Below, in pieces: positions 7,993-15,621 of a stretch of 21,056 nt of DNA; position 1 is the first letter of the stretch; every line of letters begins with the position of its first letter. This DNA comes from Alteromonadaceae bacterium UBA2620. Lineage in GTDB: Bacteria; Pseudomonadota; Gammaproteobacteria; Enterobacterales; Alteromonadaceae. Where the stretch lies: contig DDJQ01000080.1 of assembly GCA_002339125.1 (NCBI GenBank), positions 1 to 21,056 on the forward strand, read 5' to 3'. Under the pieces are notes generated by a model. The model did no database searches, was not told where the DNA came from, and worked only from the letters and a program-made list of their open reading frames with translations. Both the position numbers and the translations under genes were made by a program.

Positions 7993-8032
7993 CAACTGCG
8001 CAACTGCGCAACTGCGCAACTGCGCAACTGCA
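7993..8032. repeat. Octamer tandem repeat (CAACTGCG), four perfect copies and one imperfect
   Basis: CAACTGCG repeats exactly at 7993, 8001, 8009 and 8017, then CAACTGCA at 8025. The array lies between the candidate operator and the Shine-Dalgarno of the downstream GH43 gene, so it should be in or next to the 5' untranslated leader. Arrays of this kind can change copy number by slippage, which here would alter spacing but not reading frame. Confidence 0.95.
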
Positions 8033-8065
8033 ATTGCCCGTTCATTTTTAAACCAAGGACTCGCT

Positions 8066-9100
8066 ATGTTGTTTGATTTTAAAACCATGCTGCGCACCAG
8101 CCTGACCATTGCCTGTACCGCTTTTGCAACGTTAAGCGCCGCACCGGTGGTGGCTGCACCGCTTGAGCCGATTGATAATCCTATCGTGGTCCAGCGGGCC
8201 GATCCCTGGATTGTACAGTACGAGGACGGTTGTTATACGTTTATCGGCACCTCACCTAAGTTTGACGAAATAGAGCTGCGCGCTGCCTGCCGGCTCAATG
8301 ATTTAAAAATTGCCGAGCCGAAGGTTATCTGGCGCAAGAACGACAAGGGACCAATGAGCGTTAATATCTGGGCGCCGGAGTTACACGAGGTGGCGGGGGA
8401 CTGGTATATCTATTTTGCCGCCGGGGATGTGGATGCGCCCTGGAGTATCAGAATGTATGCGCTGAAAAACACCGCTGCGAACCCTATGGACGGAAAATGG
8501 ACCGAAGCCGGTCGCATTCAGACGCCGGTTGATTCTTTCTCGCTGGATGCCACAACCTTTGAACATGGCGGTAAACGCTATCTGGTCTGGGCCCAGCAGG
8601 ATGCCAAACGCAGTTACAACTCGGCGCTGTGGATAGCCGAGATGGACTCGCCTACCTCAATTAAGTTCGACACAGTAACCCTGTTGAGTGAACCCACTCT
8701 GGATTGGGAAATAGCCGGTTATAAGGTTAACGAAGGGGCCGCAGTGCTTGTTCGCCATGGCCGGGTGCTCATCACCTATTCGGCCAGTGCCACCGATCAC
8801 CGCTATGCCATGGGATTGCTGTGGGCCGATGAAGAGGCGGATCTACTTGATCCTGCCAGCTGGCATAAAAAAGCAGAGCCGGTATTTACCACCAATGCAG
8901 CGGTGGGCCGCTATGGTCCGGGCCATAATAGTTTTGTAAAAGCTGAGGATGGCGAAACCGACCTGATGATTTACCACAGCCGTGATTACAAAACTCTGCG
9001 CGGGACGCCACTTACCGACCCTAACCGTCACGCCAGAGCCCGGGTGATTTACTGGGATGCGGCAGGGTTTCCGGTATTTTTCAGTGATAAAACTGACTAA
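8066..9100 (+). CDS. GH43 exo-acting alpha-L-arabinofuranosidase-like enzyme, exported
   Basis: A 344-residue protein starting at ATG 8066. AAGGA stands eight bases before it, and the earlier in-frame start at 7985 would translate the octamer repeat. Residues 1-30 form a signal peptide ending in APVVA. GH43 landmarks: IVVQRADPW (Asp46, base), SVNIWAPELH, SFSLDATTF (Asp161), YKVNEGAAVL (Glu223, acid) and GPGHNSF (His287). The ADPW…ELR…IWRK pattern resembles the GH43 group that removes single arabinose units from arabino-oligosaccharides, so it probably finishes what the divergent arabinanase begins. No carbohydrate-binding module is present. The stop codon overlaps that of the convergent AEC gene by four bases. 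Family certain; precise activity inferred. Confidence 0.9.
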   Translation: MLFDFKTMLRTSLTIACTAFATLSAAPVVAAPLEPIDNPIVVQRADPWIVQYEDGCYTFIGTSPKFDEIELRAACRLNDLKIAEPKVIWRKNDKGPMSVNIWAPELHEVAGDWYIYFAAGDVDAPWSIRMYALKNTAANPMDGKWTEAGRIQTPVDSFSLDATTFEHGGKRYLVWAQQDAKRSYNSALWIAEMDSPTSIKFDTVTLLSEPTLDWEIAGYKVNEGAAVLVRHGRVLITYSASATDHRYAMGLLWADEEADLLDPASWHKKAEPVFTTNAAVGRYGPGHNSFVKAEDGETDLMIYHSRDYKTLRGTPLTDPNRHARARVIYWDAAGFPVFFSDKTD

Positions 9101-9999
9101 TCGAGCACAAAGAATAGTGCCACCGGCACCACTACCAGACTGGCAATATTGCCGAGTAAAACAATCGACGCCACCGTGTGTGGCGCCTGTTTGTAGCGCT
9201 CTGCCAGCATAAAATTGAGCACGGCCGGTGGCAGTACTGAAAACAGTACAAAATACGCCGTATGTTCGCCGGATAGCCCTGCCAGCAGAGCAAACGGGTA
9301 AGCGACCATAAAGCCGGTTAACGGCCCGTATAACCCCCAGAACAGGCCGGAACGCCAGTCGGCAAAGTCCACATCGGTCATGCGAACCCCCAGTGCGAAC
9401 AACATCAGAGGGATGGAAATCTGCCCCAGCATGTCGATGGGTGTGCTGACCCACACCGGCAATGTCCAGCCGGATAAGCTCCAGACCAGTCCGGCCGCGG
9501 TAGCCATTACCATAGGATTGGTTGCCAGCGTGCTTAGCTGAGCTTTGTCATGCAGGATGTAGACGCCCAGTGAAAAATGCAGCAGCGTACTGACCAGGAA
9601 CATGGCGATAGCCGCACTTAACCCTGCTTCACCAAAGGCCAGTAGGGCCAGGGGCAAGCCCAGGTTACCGCAGTTGTTAAACATGGTGGGTGGGGCGAAA
9701 ATTTTGGGCGAGACGCCCAGCCATTTACACACCGGCAGCGCCAGTAAGCCGGAGCCGATAACCATCAGTAAAGTCCCCAGCATTAAGTCGAGATAACTGA
9801 ACAAATCAAAAGACTTGGATGCCATTACAGAGAAGATTAACGCGGGCACAAAAATGTCGATGTTGATGCGGTTGGCCACCCCCATGTCCGAGTCGGTTTT
9901 GCGGGCATAAAGAAATCCCACCATCACCATGGCAAATAACGGAAAAACGGTGGCAAAGATACGCTCAATAATGGGCAGTAAAGCAAAGCTGTCTGACAT
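9097..9999 (-). CDS. AEC (auxin efflux carrier) family transporter
   Basis: A 300-residue membrane protein with about ten hydrophobic segments in the AEC/bile-acid-transporter-like arrangement. Typical features are MVMVGFLYARK near the start, NRINIDIFVPALIFSVMAS, the central NNCGNLGLPLALLAFG, and ISIPLMLFALGVRM. Bacterial members are linked to malate, malonate or other small-anion transport; the substrate here is unknown. I chose the ATG at 9999 because the first membrane segment follows directly and the ATG 45 bases upstream lies inside a strong inverted repeat; neither start has a clear Shine-Dalgarno. It may be the last gene of the unit that begins with the first symporter, about 127 bases after the esterase gene. 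Confidence 0.88.
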   Translation of the reverse strand: MSDSFALLPIIERIFATVFPLFAMVMVGFLYARKTDSDMGVANRINIDIFVPALIFSVMASKSFDLFSYLDLMLGTLLMVIGSGLLALPVCKWLGVSPKIFAPPTMFNNCGNLGLPLALLAFGEAGLSAAIAMFLVSTLLHFSLGVYILHDKAQLSTLATNPMVMATAAGLVWSLSGWTLPVWVSTPIDMLGQISIPLMLFALGVRMTDVDFADWRSGLFWGLYGPLTGFMVAYPFALLAGLSGEHTAYFVLFSVLPPAVLNFMLAERYKQAPHTVASIVLLGNIASLVVVPVALFFVLD

Positions 10000-10040
10000 A
10001 AGTGGTGATGCAGGGCTGGGATTTGGTTTGAGGTTACATT

Positions 10041-10069
10041 GCAAACTGACTAACTATCAATCAGTTTGC
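10041..10069. promoter_or_regulatory. 9-bp inverted repeat upstream of the AEC gene
   Basis: GCAAACTGA (10041-10049) and TCAGTTTGC (10061-10069) are perfect inverted copies with an 11-base spacer. It lies 42 bases before the chosen AEC start and covers a rejected upstream ATG. It could be an operator or an mRNA leader hairpin; no T-tract follows. Confidence 0.5.
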
Positions 10070-10126
10070 GTTTAACGAGTGTTTTACCGCGAGGATGGCA
10101 CGGCGAATAGCGCAACACTGTTGTAA

Positions 10127-11029
10127 TTAGTCAGGGGCACACTGACTTTCCAGTTGTGCTACTCGCTCAGCAAATTGGCGCCCTAATGTCAGGTAATCCG
10201 CGGATGTGTAGTGCCAGCCGTCATCAAGGTGGGTAAAGCTTTCAGTGACGGTAACCAGGGCTGCGCAGCTATCCTGCTCAACAAAGTCTAGCTGTGCCTG
10301 CTGAACCAGACTGCCCCAGTTCATTCGCAAACCGTCTTCGGGATCCAGTCCTGAATCAGTAATTTTGCCTAATACCACCGGTAAATCCGGGTTGCGAAGA
10401 GCGGCTCTGAACAGCGCCATCATCGTTTTCAGATTTTCCAGATAGCGATTGGCGGTTATTTCGCTGTCATAAGCATCAGACTCACCCTGCATCCAGATAA
10501 TACCAGCGGGTACCAGGGTGTCAGGTTCTCCGTCGCCATCAATATCCCGCGTAGCGACAGCCTTTCTGATTGTGGTTAAAAAATTATCGTACTGGTTAAT
10601 ACCATTGCCACGGCGATAGTCAGGATACCAGTTGTTACCCACCCCATAACCGAGGGCAGACCCGCCCAGTGCGTATTTAATCAAAGCCACGTTTTGCCCG
10701 GGATGCAGTTTGGCAATCTGATGGCCAAAACTCAGTTCCGGGCCGAAATAGTCTGAATGCTGATTGGTTTTGCCGTCGGAATAAAACTGTCGGCCGAAGC
10801 CCGGTTGCAGTGTATCCCAGAGGCCAAGGCCGCCACCAGGTTTAAAGTCGGCTACCGGATTGCCCTGGAAAACGGGCACTGATTTAAGTGGTGCCCGATA
10901 ATTGGCTGGCAAATCGACATTTTCACCAAAGCCTTCCATATTTGATTGGCCGCCAAGGTAGTAAACCTTATAGGTGGTTGCTGTAGCAGGAAATGTTACC
11001 AGTAACATTAAGGTGAGTATCTTCAGCAT
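10127..11029 (-). CDS. Exported SASA-type (sialate O-acetylesterase-like) carbohydrate esterase
   Basis: A 300-residue SGNH-fold esterase that probably removes acetyl groups from plant or algal polysaccharides. The start at 11029 gives a clean signal peptide (KILTLMLLVTFPATA); a 52-residue longer frame would run through a terminator and has no sensible N-terminus. The nucleophile Ser29 lies in GGQSNMEG. The second block is IKYALGGSALG, then IIWMQGESDAYDSE. The acid-base pair is Asp270 and His273 in LDDGWHY. A DxDxDG stretch (residues 162-170, DIDGDGEPD) resembles a calcium-binding loop. The family is better known from acetylxylan and acetyl-sugar esterases than from true sialic acid use; no sialic-acid genes are nearby. 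It follows the first symporter gene but is separated from it by a terminator-like hairpin. Confidence 0.9.
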   Translation of the reverse strand: MLKILTLMLLVTFPATATTYKVYYLGGQSNMEGFGENVDLPANYRAPLKSVPVFQGNPVADFKPGGGLGLWDTLQPGFGRQFYSDGKTNQHSDYFGPELSFGHQIAKLHPGQNVALIKYALGGSALGYGVGNNWYPDYRRGNGINQYDNFLTTIRKAVATRDIDGDGEPDTLVPAGIIWMQGESDAYDSEITANRYLENLKTMMALFRAALRNPDLPVVLGKITDSGLDPEDGLRMNWGSLVQQAQLDFVEQDSCAALVTVTESFTHLDDGWHYTSADYLTLGRQFAERVAQLESQCAPD

Positions 11030-11067
11030 GGCGTCAGTCCGGGGAGTTTTTGCTAGTTCGGTGTGGA

Positions 11068-11099
11068 TAAAGAAAAGCCGGTGACGATGGCACCGGCTT
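11068..11099 (-). terminator. Terminator-like hairpin between the symporter and esterase genes
   Basis: On the minus strand AAGCCGGTG and CACCGGCTT pair perfectly (nine pairs, seven-base loop), followed by TTCTTT. It begins seven bases after the symporter stop codon and ends about 40 bases before the esterase start. This favours partial termination, with lower esterase expression by read-through. Confidence 0.75.
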
Positions 11100-11105
11100 G
11101 GTCGT

Positions 11106-12734
11106 TTACCAGAAGCGGATATAAATAAAAGCTGTGATACCCAATATACCCACGGTATGGATGTAATCCCACTTATCCAGACCATCGACCACTTCTTTCA
11201 TGGTACCTTTGCCCAGTGTTCTGAACGTAAGGCCCTGCAGTTTCTCTTCACTGGCCGCTTTGGTGAACATACTCACCACAATCATGATGACAGTCACCAG
11301 GACGAACAACAGGATACAGTAGTACAGCCAGTTCATCTCCACAATCCAGGCAAAGCTGGTGTTGGCCAGGCTGTCTTTGAATGGCAGCATGACCAGTCTG
11401 ATCATACCCAGTACAAAGCCCGAAACCAGGCCGGCATAACCAGCGGCCGGCGTAATACGACGGCTTACCAGGCCAAGCAGGAACACTGCTGCAATCCCTG
11501 GGGCAATAAGCGACTGTACGCTCTGCAGATACTCATACAACACATCGGCGATTAAGCTCATCACCGGGATCCACAGGATACCCAGAATAACAATTACGAT
11601 AGTGGCGAGACGGCCCACTTTAAGCAGGTGCTTTTCGCTGGATTCAGGTTTGAACTTCTTATAGAAATCGATGGTAAACAGCGTAGCAGAAGAGTTGAAC
11701 AGTGATGCCAGTGAACTCATCAGCGCGGCAACCAGACCGCCGATAACAATCCCTTTAACGCCTGAAGGCAGCAGTTCAGCAACCAGTGTCGGGAATGCCT
11801 GGTCGGCGCTGGCGTAATTGATAATGCCTTTTTCCTTAAGGGCCACAGCAATCATGCCCGGGAACAGAAAAATAAACACGGGTAATAACTTCAGGTAACC
11901 GGCAAACATGGTACCGCGACGGGCTTCCTTAATGCCTTTAGCAGATAGTACACGCTGTACGATGTATTGGTCGGTACACCAGTACCAGAAACCAATGATG
12001 AATGAGCCGAAAATGATGCCAGGCCATGGGAAGTCAACATCGCTGGCTGAGCGAATCAGATGCAGATTAGCGTCGTTAATACGTTCTACTTCAGACCAGC
12101 CGCCAACCTGATCGAGGCCAACGACCAGGATTACCACCGAACCGATGATCAGTACCGGTGTTTGTAATACCGAGGTCCACATGATGGCTTTCATGCCACC
12201 GAGTACGGTGTAAATACCGGTAATGATGACCAGGCCCAGCGCCGATATCCAGAAGAAGTCGATTCCCCAGATACTGTCAATGCCAAGGATAGTTTTAAAC
12301 GCAATACCGCCGGCATAAACCGTTACTGCAACCTTGGTTAACACGTAACTGACCAGTGAAATCACCGACAGGAAGGTACGTGAAGCAGAGTTGTAGCGGC
12401 GTTCCAGGAACTCCGGCATGGTGTAAACTTTACTGCTCCAGTAGAAGGGCACAAAAACCCAACCAAGCAGCAGGATGATCCACGACTGCAATTCCCAGTG
12501 AGCGAGCGCCATCCCCGACTGGGCACCGGAACCAGACAGGCCAACCAAATGCTCAGAGCCAATATTTGAGGCAAAAATTGAGGCACCAATTACCAGCCAG
12601 CTGGCGTTACGACCGGCAAGAAAATAATCCGCCGTATCTTCCTCTTTTTGCCGCATGGACATCCCGACCACGCCAAGCAACAAAATAAAAAAACCAGCCA
12701 GAACCAGCCAGTCGAGTGTACTTAATTCAACCAT
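11106..12734 (-). CDS. Sodium/sugar symporter, SSS family (SGLT1-like)
   Basis: A 542-residue inner-membrane symporter with about 14 hydrophobic segments. The Na+/sugar core is conserved: DYFLAGRNASWLVIGASIFASNIGSEH, GLSGSGAQSGMA, VYTMPEFLERRYN, IYTVLGGMKAIMWTSVLQ and WYWCTDQYIVQRVLSAK. His62 and Glu81 occupy the positions of His83 and Glu102 in human SGLT1 (same spacing); vSGLT has Gln at the first. YLQSVQ carries the late sugar-contacting Gln. It therefore differs from the vSGLT-like protein at the other end of the window and probably takes a different sugar; L-arabinose fits the GH43 context (inference). A 13-bp operator candidate lies 45 bases upstream. Confidence 0.92.
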   Translation of the reverse strand: MVELSTLDWLVLAGFFILLLGVVGMSMRQKEEDTADYFLAGRNASWLVIGASIFASNIGSEHLVGLSGSGAQSGMALAHWELQSWIILLLGWVFVPFYWSSKVYTMPEFLERRYNSASRTFLSVISLVSYVLTKVAVTVYAGGIAFKTILGIDSIWGIDFFWISALGLVIITGIYTVLGGMKAIMWTSVLQTPVLIIGSVVILVVGLDQVGGWSEVERINDANLHLIRSASDVDFPWPGIIFGSFIIGFWYWCTDQYIVQRVLSAKGIKEARRGTMFAGYLKLLPVFIFLFPGMIAVALKEKGIINYASADQAFPTLVAELLPSGVKGIVIGGLVAALMSSLASLFNSSATLFTIDFYKKFKPESSEKHLLKVGRLATIVIVILGILWIPVMSLIADVLYEYLQSVQSLIAPGIAAVFLLGLVSRRITPAAGYAGLVSGFVLGMIRLVMLPFKDSLANTSFAWIVEMNWLYYCILLFVLVTVIMIVVSMFTKAASEEKLQGLTFRTLGKGTMKEVVDGLDKWDYIHTVGILGITAFIYIRFW

Positions 12735-12778
12735 GTAATAACCCTGATACCATGATGTCAGCTCAAAATAATTAAAAA

Positions 12779-12796
12779 ATATTATATTACAATATG
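12779..12796. promoter_or_regulatory. Candidate GntR-type operator, site B (symporter promoter)
   Basis: On the minus strand TGTAATATAATAT (12791-12779) is identical over 13 bases to the copy upstream of the TSUP gene, and the flanking ATAT at its 5' side is also shared in kind. It lies 45 bases before the symporter start codon, within the expected promoter. Confidence 0.5.
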
Positions 12797-12958
12797 GGCA
12801 ATGAAAAGCTTTTTGTTAAAACAGCGTTAAATTCCGTAATGGGGTTAATAGATTGTTTTTAGTGCTGGATCAATTTTAATCGCTTGCACGTTGGGGGCTT
12901 ACAACTCTATGATGTGAACAACTATATTAACAATAAAGCCAACAGGTACCACCGATAA

Positions 12959-12971
12959 ATATGATATTATC
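12959..12971. promoter_or_regulatory. Weak candidate operator, site D (GntR promoter)
   Basis: On the minus strand GATAATATCATAT matches 10 of 13 motif positions. It is 35 bases upstream of the regulator's start codon, where autoregulation would act. In such AT-rich DNA a match of this quality could be chance. Confidence 0.3.
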
Positions 12972-13006
12972 CGTGGTTATGGCCGTAAGCAGAAAGATTA
13001 TAATCC

Positions 13007-13726
13007 ATGGCGCGAATTGAGAATTTAAACCTGTCGCAGCGCGTTACCAATGAATTGGGTAAAGCGATTATCGCAGGAGTCTATGGCGAAGGTTCAGGCC
13101 TTCCAACTGAAGCTCAGCTTTGTACCGAGTATGGCATCAGTCGTACCGCAGTGCGCGAAGCTGTAAAAATGCTGGCAGCTAAGGGGTTAATATCCTCCCG
13201 GCCGCGCCAGGGTATTCGGGTTGAACCACCAGAGAACTGGAACTTATACGATACCAGTGTACTGGGGTGGATGTTTGAGAGCAGCCCGTCTTTACTGGTG
13301 TTAAAAGAGTTTTTGCAAATGCGTCTGGCCATAGAGCCGCAGGCGGCAGCATTGGCTGCCAAACACGGTTCACCTCAAGCCATTGCGCAAATCGAGGTGG
13401 CGTTAAATGCCATGGATAACGCGGCACAAACCGATGGCTCTATCCATCAGCCCGATGTAGAGTTTCATACGGCCATATTACTTGCCAGTGGCAATCGTTT
13501 TTTCTACCAGCTACGGGATTTCATCAGTACCGCTTTAAATGTAAGCTTCCAGTATACGACTAATGCCAAGGACAGCCTGCAAACTATTGCCGACGAACAT
13601 CGCAAGATTTATCAGGCGATCAAAAACGGTGAAGCAGAGCGAGCCAAAAACATGATGGCGTATCTGATAGATGAGGCAATGGCTTATATTGAGCTAAAAA
13701 TTGCTGAATCTGAACTGTCAGCGTAA
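13007..13726 (+). CDS. GntR-family (FadR/DgoR-like) transcriptional regulator
   Basis: A 239-residue regulator with an N-terminal winged helix-turn-helix (about 8-75, LPTEAQLCTEYGISRTAVREAV) and a C-terminal FCD ligand domain (about 95-230). The linker (PENWNLYDTSVLGWMFES) resembles that of E. coli DgoR, the galactonate regulator, so a sugar acid or lactone is a reasonable effector (inference). In the FCD domain Asp150, His154 and His198 match metal-binding positions, but the usual third His is replaced by Tyr219. The start is the first ATG after an in-frame stop; the Shine-Dalgarno is weak. It is divergent from the first symporter gene and heads the dehydrogenase/lactonase series. Confidence 0.92.
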   Translation: MARIENLNLSQRVTNELGKAIIAGVYGEGSGLPTEAQLCTEYGISRTAVREAVKMLAAKGLISSRPRQGIRVEPPENWNLYDTSVLGWMFESSPSLLVLKEFLQMRLAIEPQAAALAAKHGSPQAIAQIEVALNAMDNAAQTDGSIHQPDVEFHTAILLASGNRFFYQLRDFISTALNVSFQYTTNAKDSLQTIADEHRKIYQAIKNGEAERAKNMMAYLIDEAMAYIELKIAESELSA

Positions 13727-13788
13727 CGAATTTTTATTTAACAACGAAAGTTGGTGTTTACTGAGCCATCATCTATGGTGATTTTTTT

Positions 13789-14568
13789 ATGACCCAGTCG
13801 TCTGATACTTCGGCCTGTTATCCAAGCCTGAACAACCGCAGCGTATTTATTACCGGCGGTGGAACAGGTATTGGCGAGGTTATGGTGGAACGATTTTGTG
13901 CACAGGGAGCCCGGGTGTGTTTTGTTGATGTCAATGTAGACAAAAGCCAGGCATTGGTAGAACGAATAGCGCAAGCCGGAAAAGGCCAGGCCACTTTTAT
14001 AGAGTGCGACTTGCGCGACCTCAAAGCCCTTAAAGGGGCTATCAGTGAGGCCGCAAGACTGCATGGCGACATTAGCGTGCTGATTAACAATGCGGCCGAT
14101 GATACCCGTCACGAATTTGAAGAGGTGGACGAGGAATACTGGAATGATCGCATTAACGTAAACCTGCGTCCGAGCTTTTTTGCTGCCCAGGCGGTTGTCG
14201 AGCAAATGCGCCGCTGCGGTGGTGGCAGTATTGTCAATATGGGGTCGGTAAGCTGGCGCCAGAAGCAAACCTGCATGCCCGTTTACACGACGGCTAAAGC
14301 AGCAATTGATGGCCTGACCCGTACCCTGGCTGCCAAACTTGGTCCCGAGCATATTCGGGTGAACACGCTGGTACCGGGCTGGGTGATGACCGAGAGACAG
14401 ATGACCCGTTGGGCTGGTCCTGAAATTGTACAGGAAGTACAACAGGCGCAGTGTATTCATGAAACCCTGTTACCCATCGATATTGCCAACGCAGCATTAT
14501 TTCTCGCCGCTGACGATAGCAAAATGATGACAGCGCAAACGCTGATTATCGATGCGGGCTGGGTATAA
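13789..14568 (+). CDS. SDR-family aldose 1-dehydrogenase
   Basis: A 259-residue classical short-chain dehydrogenase: GGGTGIG (23-29), Asp47 at the end of the second strand (favouring NAD+), NNAA (100-103), and the catalytic Ser153, Tyr166 and Lys170 (YTTAK). Several blocks (YPSL near the start, DDTRHEF, YWNDRINVNLRP, GSVSW, and the C-terminal IDAGW) recall the D-xylose 1-dehydrogenase of Caulobacter, and the length is nearly the same. The expected reaction is oxidation of an aldose to its lactone; beside GH43 arabinan enzymes, L-arabinose is a likely substrate, with D-xylose, D-galactose or L-fucose as alternatives. It lies 62 bases after the regulator gene, and the lactonase for the next step is encoded downstream. 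Confidence 0.88.
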   Translation: MTQSSDTSACYPSLNNRSVFITGGGTGIGEVMVERFCAQGARVCFVDVNVDKSQALVERIAQAGKGQATFIECDLRDLKALKGAISEAARLHGDISVLINNAADDTRHEFEEVDEEYWNDRINVNLRPSFFAAQAVVEQMRRCGGGSIVNMGSVSWRQKQTCMPVYTTAKAAIDGLTRTLAAKLGPEHIRVNTLVPGWVMTERQMTRWAGPEIVQEVQQAQCIHETLLPIDIANAALFLAADDSKMMTAQTLIIDAGWV

Positions 14569-14583
14569 CGCTATTCTAACGCC

Positions 14584-14664
14584 TGCCGGCACTGCGCCGG
14601 CATGCCTAATCCGCTGAATTTTTCCTTTTCTCTGGACTGGTCTGCAGCCCCTGCTGCGGCTGCA
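14584..14664. other. Two GC-rich hairpins after the dehydrogenase gene
   Basis: TGCCGGC/GCCGGCA (14584-14590 and 14596-14602, five-base loop) and TGCAGCC/GGCTGCA (14643-14649 and 14658-14664, eight-base loop) are both perfect seven-pair stems. Neither is followed by a clear T-tract, although a T-rich run (14618-14629) lies between them. They probably slow or end transcription from the regulator-dehydrogenase unit before the next promoter. Confidence 0.5.
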
Positions 14665-14727
14665 AACAACTATTCCGACTAATTGTTATGTTGCAAAAAT
14701 GTTTACATTCTGGCACTGTGCACAAAT

Positions 14728-14749
14728 CATATGTAATATAATATGTAAA
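14728..14749. promoter_or_regulatory. Candidate GntR-type operator, site C (TSUP promoter)
   Basis: The core TGTAATATAATAT (14732-14744) is identical to site B and one base different from site A. It is flanked by CATA and GTAAA, so TATGTAA occurs twice 14 bases apart. The start codon is about 50 bases downstream. It marks the TSUP gene as the head of its own transcription unit. Confidence 0.5.
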
Positions 14750-14796
14750 TTGCATGTTACGCATAACAGTTAAGTTTTAGTTGAAGGATTGTTTGT

Positions 14797-15501
14797 TTGA
14801 CCGACTATATCCTGGTGTACCTGGTCCTGATCATCGGTTCATGCTTGCAGAGTGTTATAGGCTTTGGGCTTGGCTTGTTGGGTGCACCGCTTATCTTTTT
14901 GATCATGCCCGAACTGGTGCCTGGTCCCATGATCCTCAATGCTTTACTGTTAACCACGCTGTTGGCAGTTAAACATCAGTACGATATCAACTTGAAACAA
15001 ACCGGCTTCTCAATTCTTGGCGGCACGGCCGGTGTGCTGGTGGCCGGTAGTGTGCTGCTTTACATAGACGCCCATCAGTACCAGATGTTGTTAGGCGTGT
15101 GTATTATTGCCGCAGTAATATTGTCTATGGTGGGCGTTACGCCGCGGATCAGCGTCATTTCCAATTTAATCGCGGCCATGATTTCGGGCTTTATGGGTAC
15201 CACAACATCGGCAGGCGGAGCGCCTATGGGCTTGCTTTATCAGGCGGAAGATAAAGATAAAATCAAAGCCAATCTGAGCGTCTTTTTTGTTTATATCAAC
15301 ATGTTTGGCATCGCGGTATTGTGGTTTACCGACGCAGCGGGGCATGATGATCTTGAGCTTTTCTTAAAATGTATTCCGGCTATTCTGATTGGCTGGTTTG
15401 CGTCGTTTTTCATTAACCGGCGTATCAACGAAATACTGGTGAGAAAACTGATCCTGGTGGTAGCAGCGTTTGCCGGTACCGTGCTGATTGTTGCCAGTTA
15501 A
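14797..15501 (+). CDS. TSUP (TauE/SafE) family permease
   Basis: A 234-residue membrane protein with seven or eight hydrophobic segments. Both TSUP half-motifs are visible: LQSVIGFGLGLLGAPLIFL near the start and SGFMGTTTSAGGAPMGLLYQ in the middle. Translation probably begins at TTG 14797, because GAAGG stands eight bases before it and no ATG fits. The family moves small organic or sulfur-containing anions, often outwards. In a unit with an aldose dehydrogenase and a lactonase, transport of an aldonate or another organic acid is plausible, but that is inference. It is preceded by a candidate operator. Confidence 0.88.
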   Translation: MTDYILVYLVLIIGSCLQSVIGFGLGLLGAPLIFLIMPELVPGPMILNALLLTTLLAVKHQYDINLKQTGFSILGGTAGVLVAGSVLLYIDAHQYQMLLGVCIIAAVILSMVGVTPRISVISNLIAAMISGFMGTTTSAGGAPMGLLYQAEDKDKIKANLSVFFVYINMFGIAVLWFTDAAGHDDLELFLKCIPAILIGWFASFFINRRINEILVRKLILVVAAFAGTVLIVAS

Positions 15502-15621
15502 ACTGGCTTGATAAAACCTCATCATAAACTGCTCTGAACCTGTCCTTAGGTTCTACAGACCCAGCGTGCATTTACAATTACATTGGTTTTTGTCAAATGA
15601 CGGTTACGCGGGGAGATCGAT
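15502..15621. other. Intergenic gap between TSUP and four-TM genes
   Basis: 120 bases holding one short inverted repeat, GAACCT/AGGTTC (15536-15553), without a T-tract. No further gene is seen. It may contain a weak processing or pause site. Confidence 0.35.

Larger units (their letters stand above)
12735..13006. other. Divergent promoter region between symporter and GntR genes
   Basis: This 272-bp AT-rich stretch serves both the minus-strand symporter and the plus-strand regulator. It contains a strong copy of the shared 13-bp motif near the symporter and a weaker copy near the regulator. No small gene or RNA is evident. Confidence 0.6.

Noticed and set aside
7993..8032. CRISPR-like repeat
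   Set aside because: The units are eight bases long and directly adjacent, with no spacers; it is a simple tandem repeat.
7985..8065. An upstream in-frame start for the second GH43 gene
   Set aside because: It would translate the octamer repeat ahead of the signal peptide; the ATG at 8066 has a proper Shine-Dalgarno and gives a normal signal peptide.
8843..9454. A 203-codon minus-strand reading frame across the GH43/AEC junction
   Set aside because: It overlaps two clear genes in other frames and contains no recognisable motif.
11030..11185. A 52-residue N-terminal extension of the esterase
   Set aside because: It would cross a terminator hairpin and the end of the symporter gene, and the signal peptide begins only at 11029.
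13738..14460. A 240-codon minus-strand reading frame over the SDR gene
   Set aside because: It mirrors the SDR gene, whose catalytic motifs are all in place, and its product has no recognisable family features.
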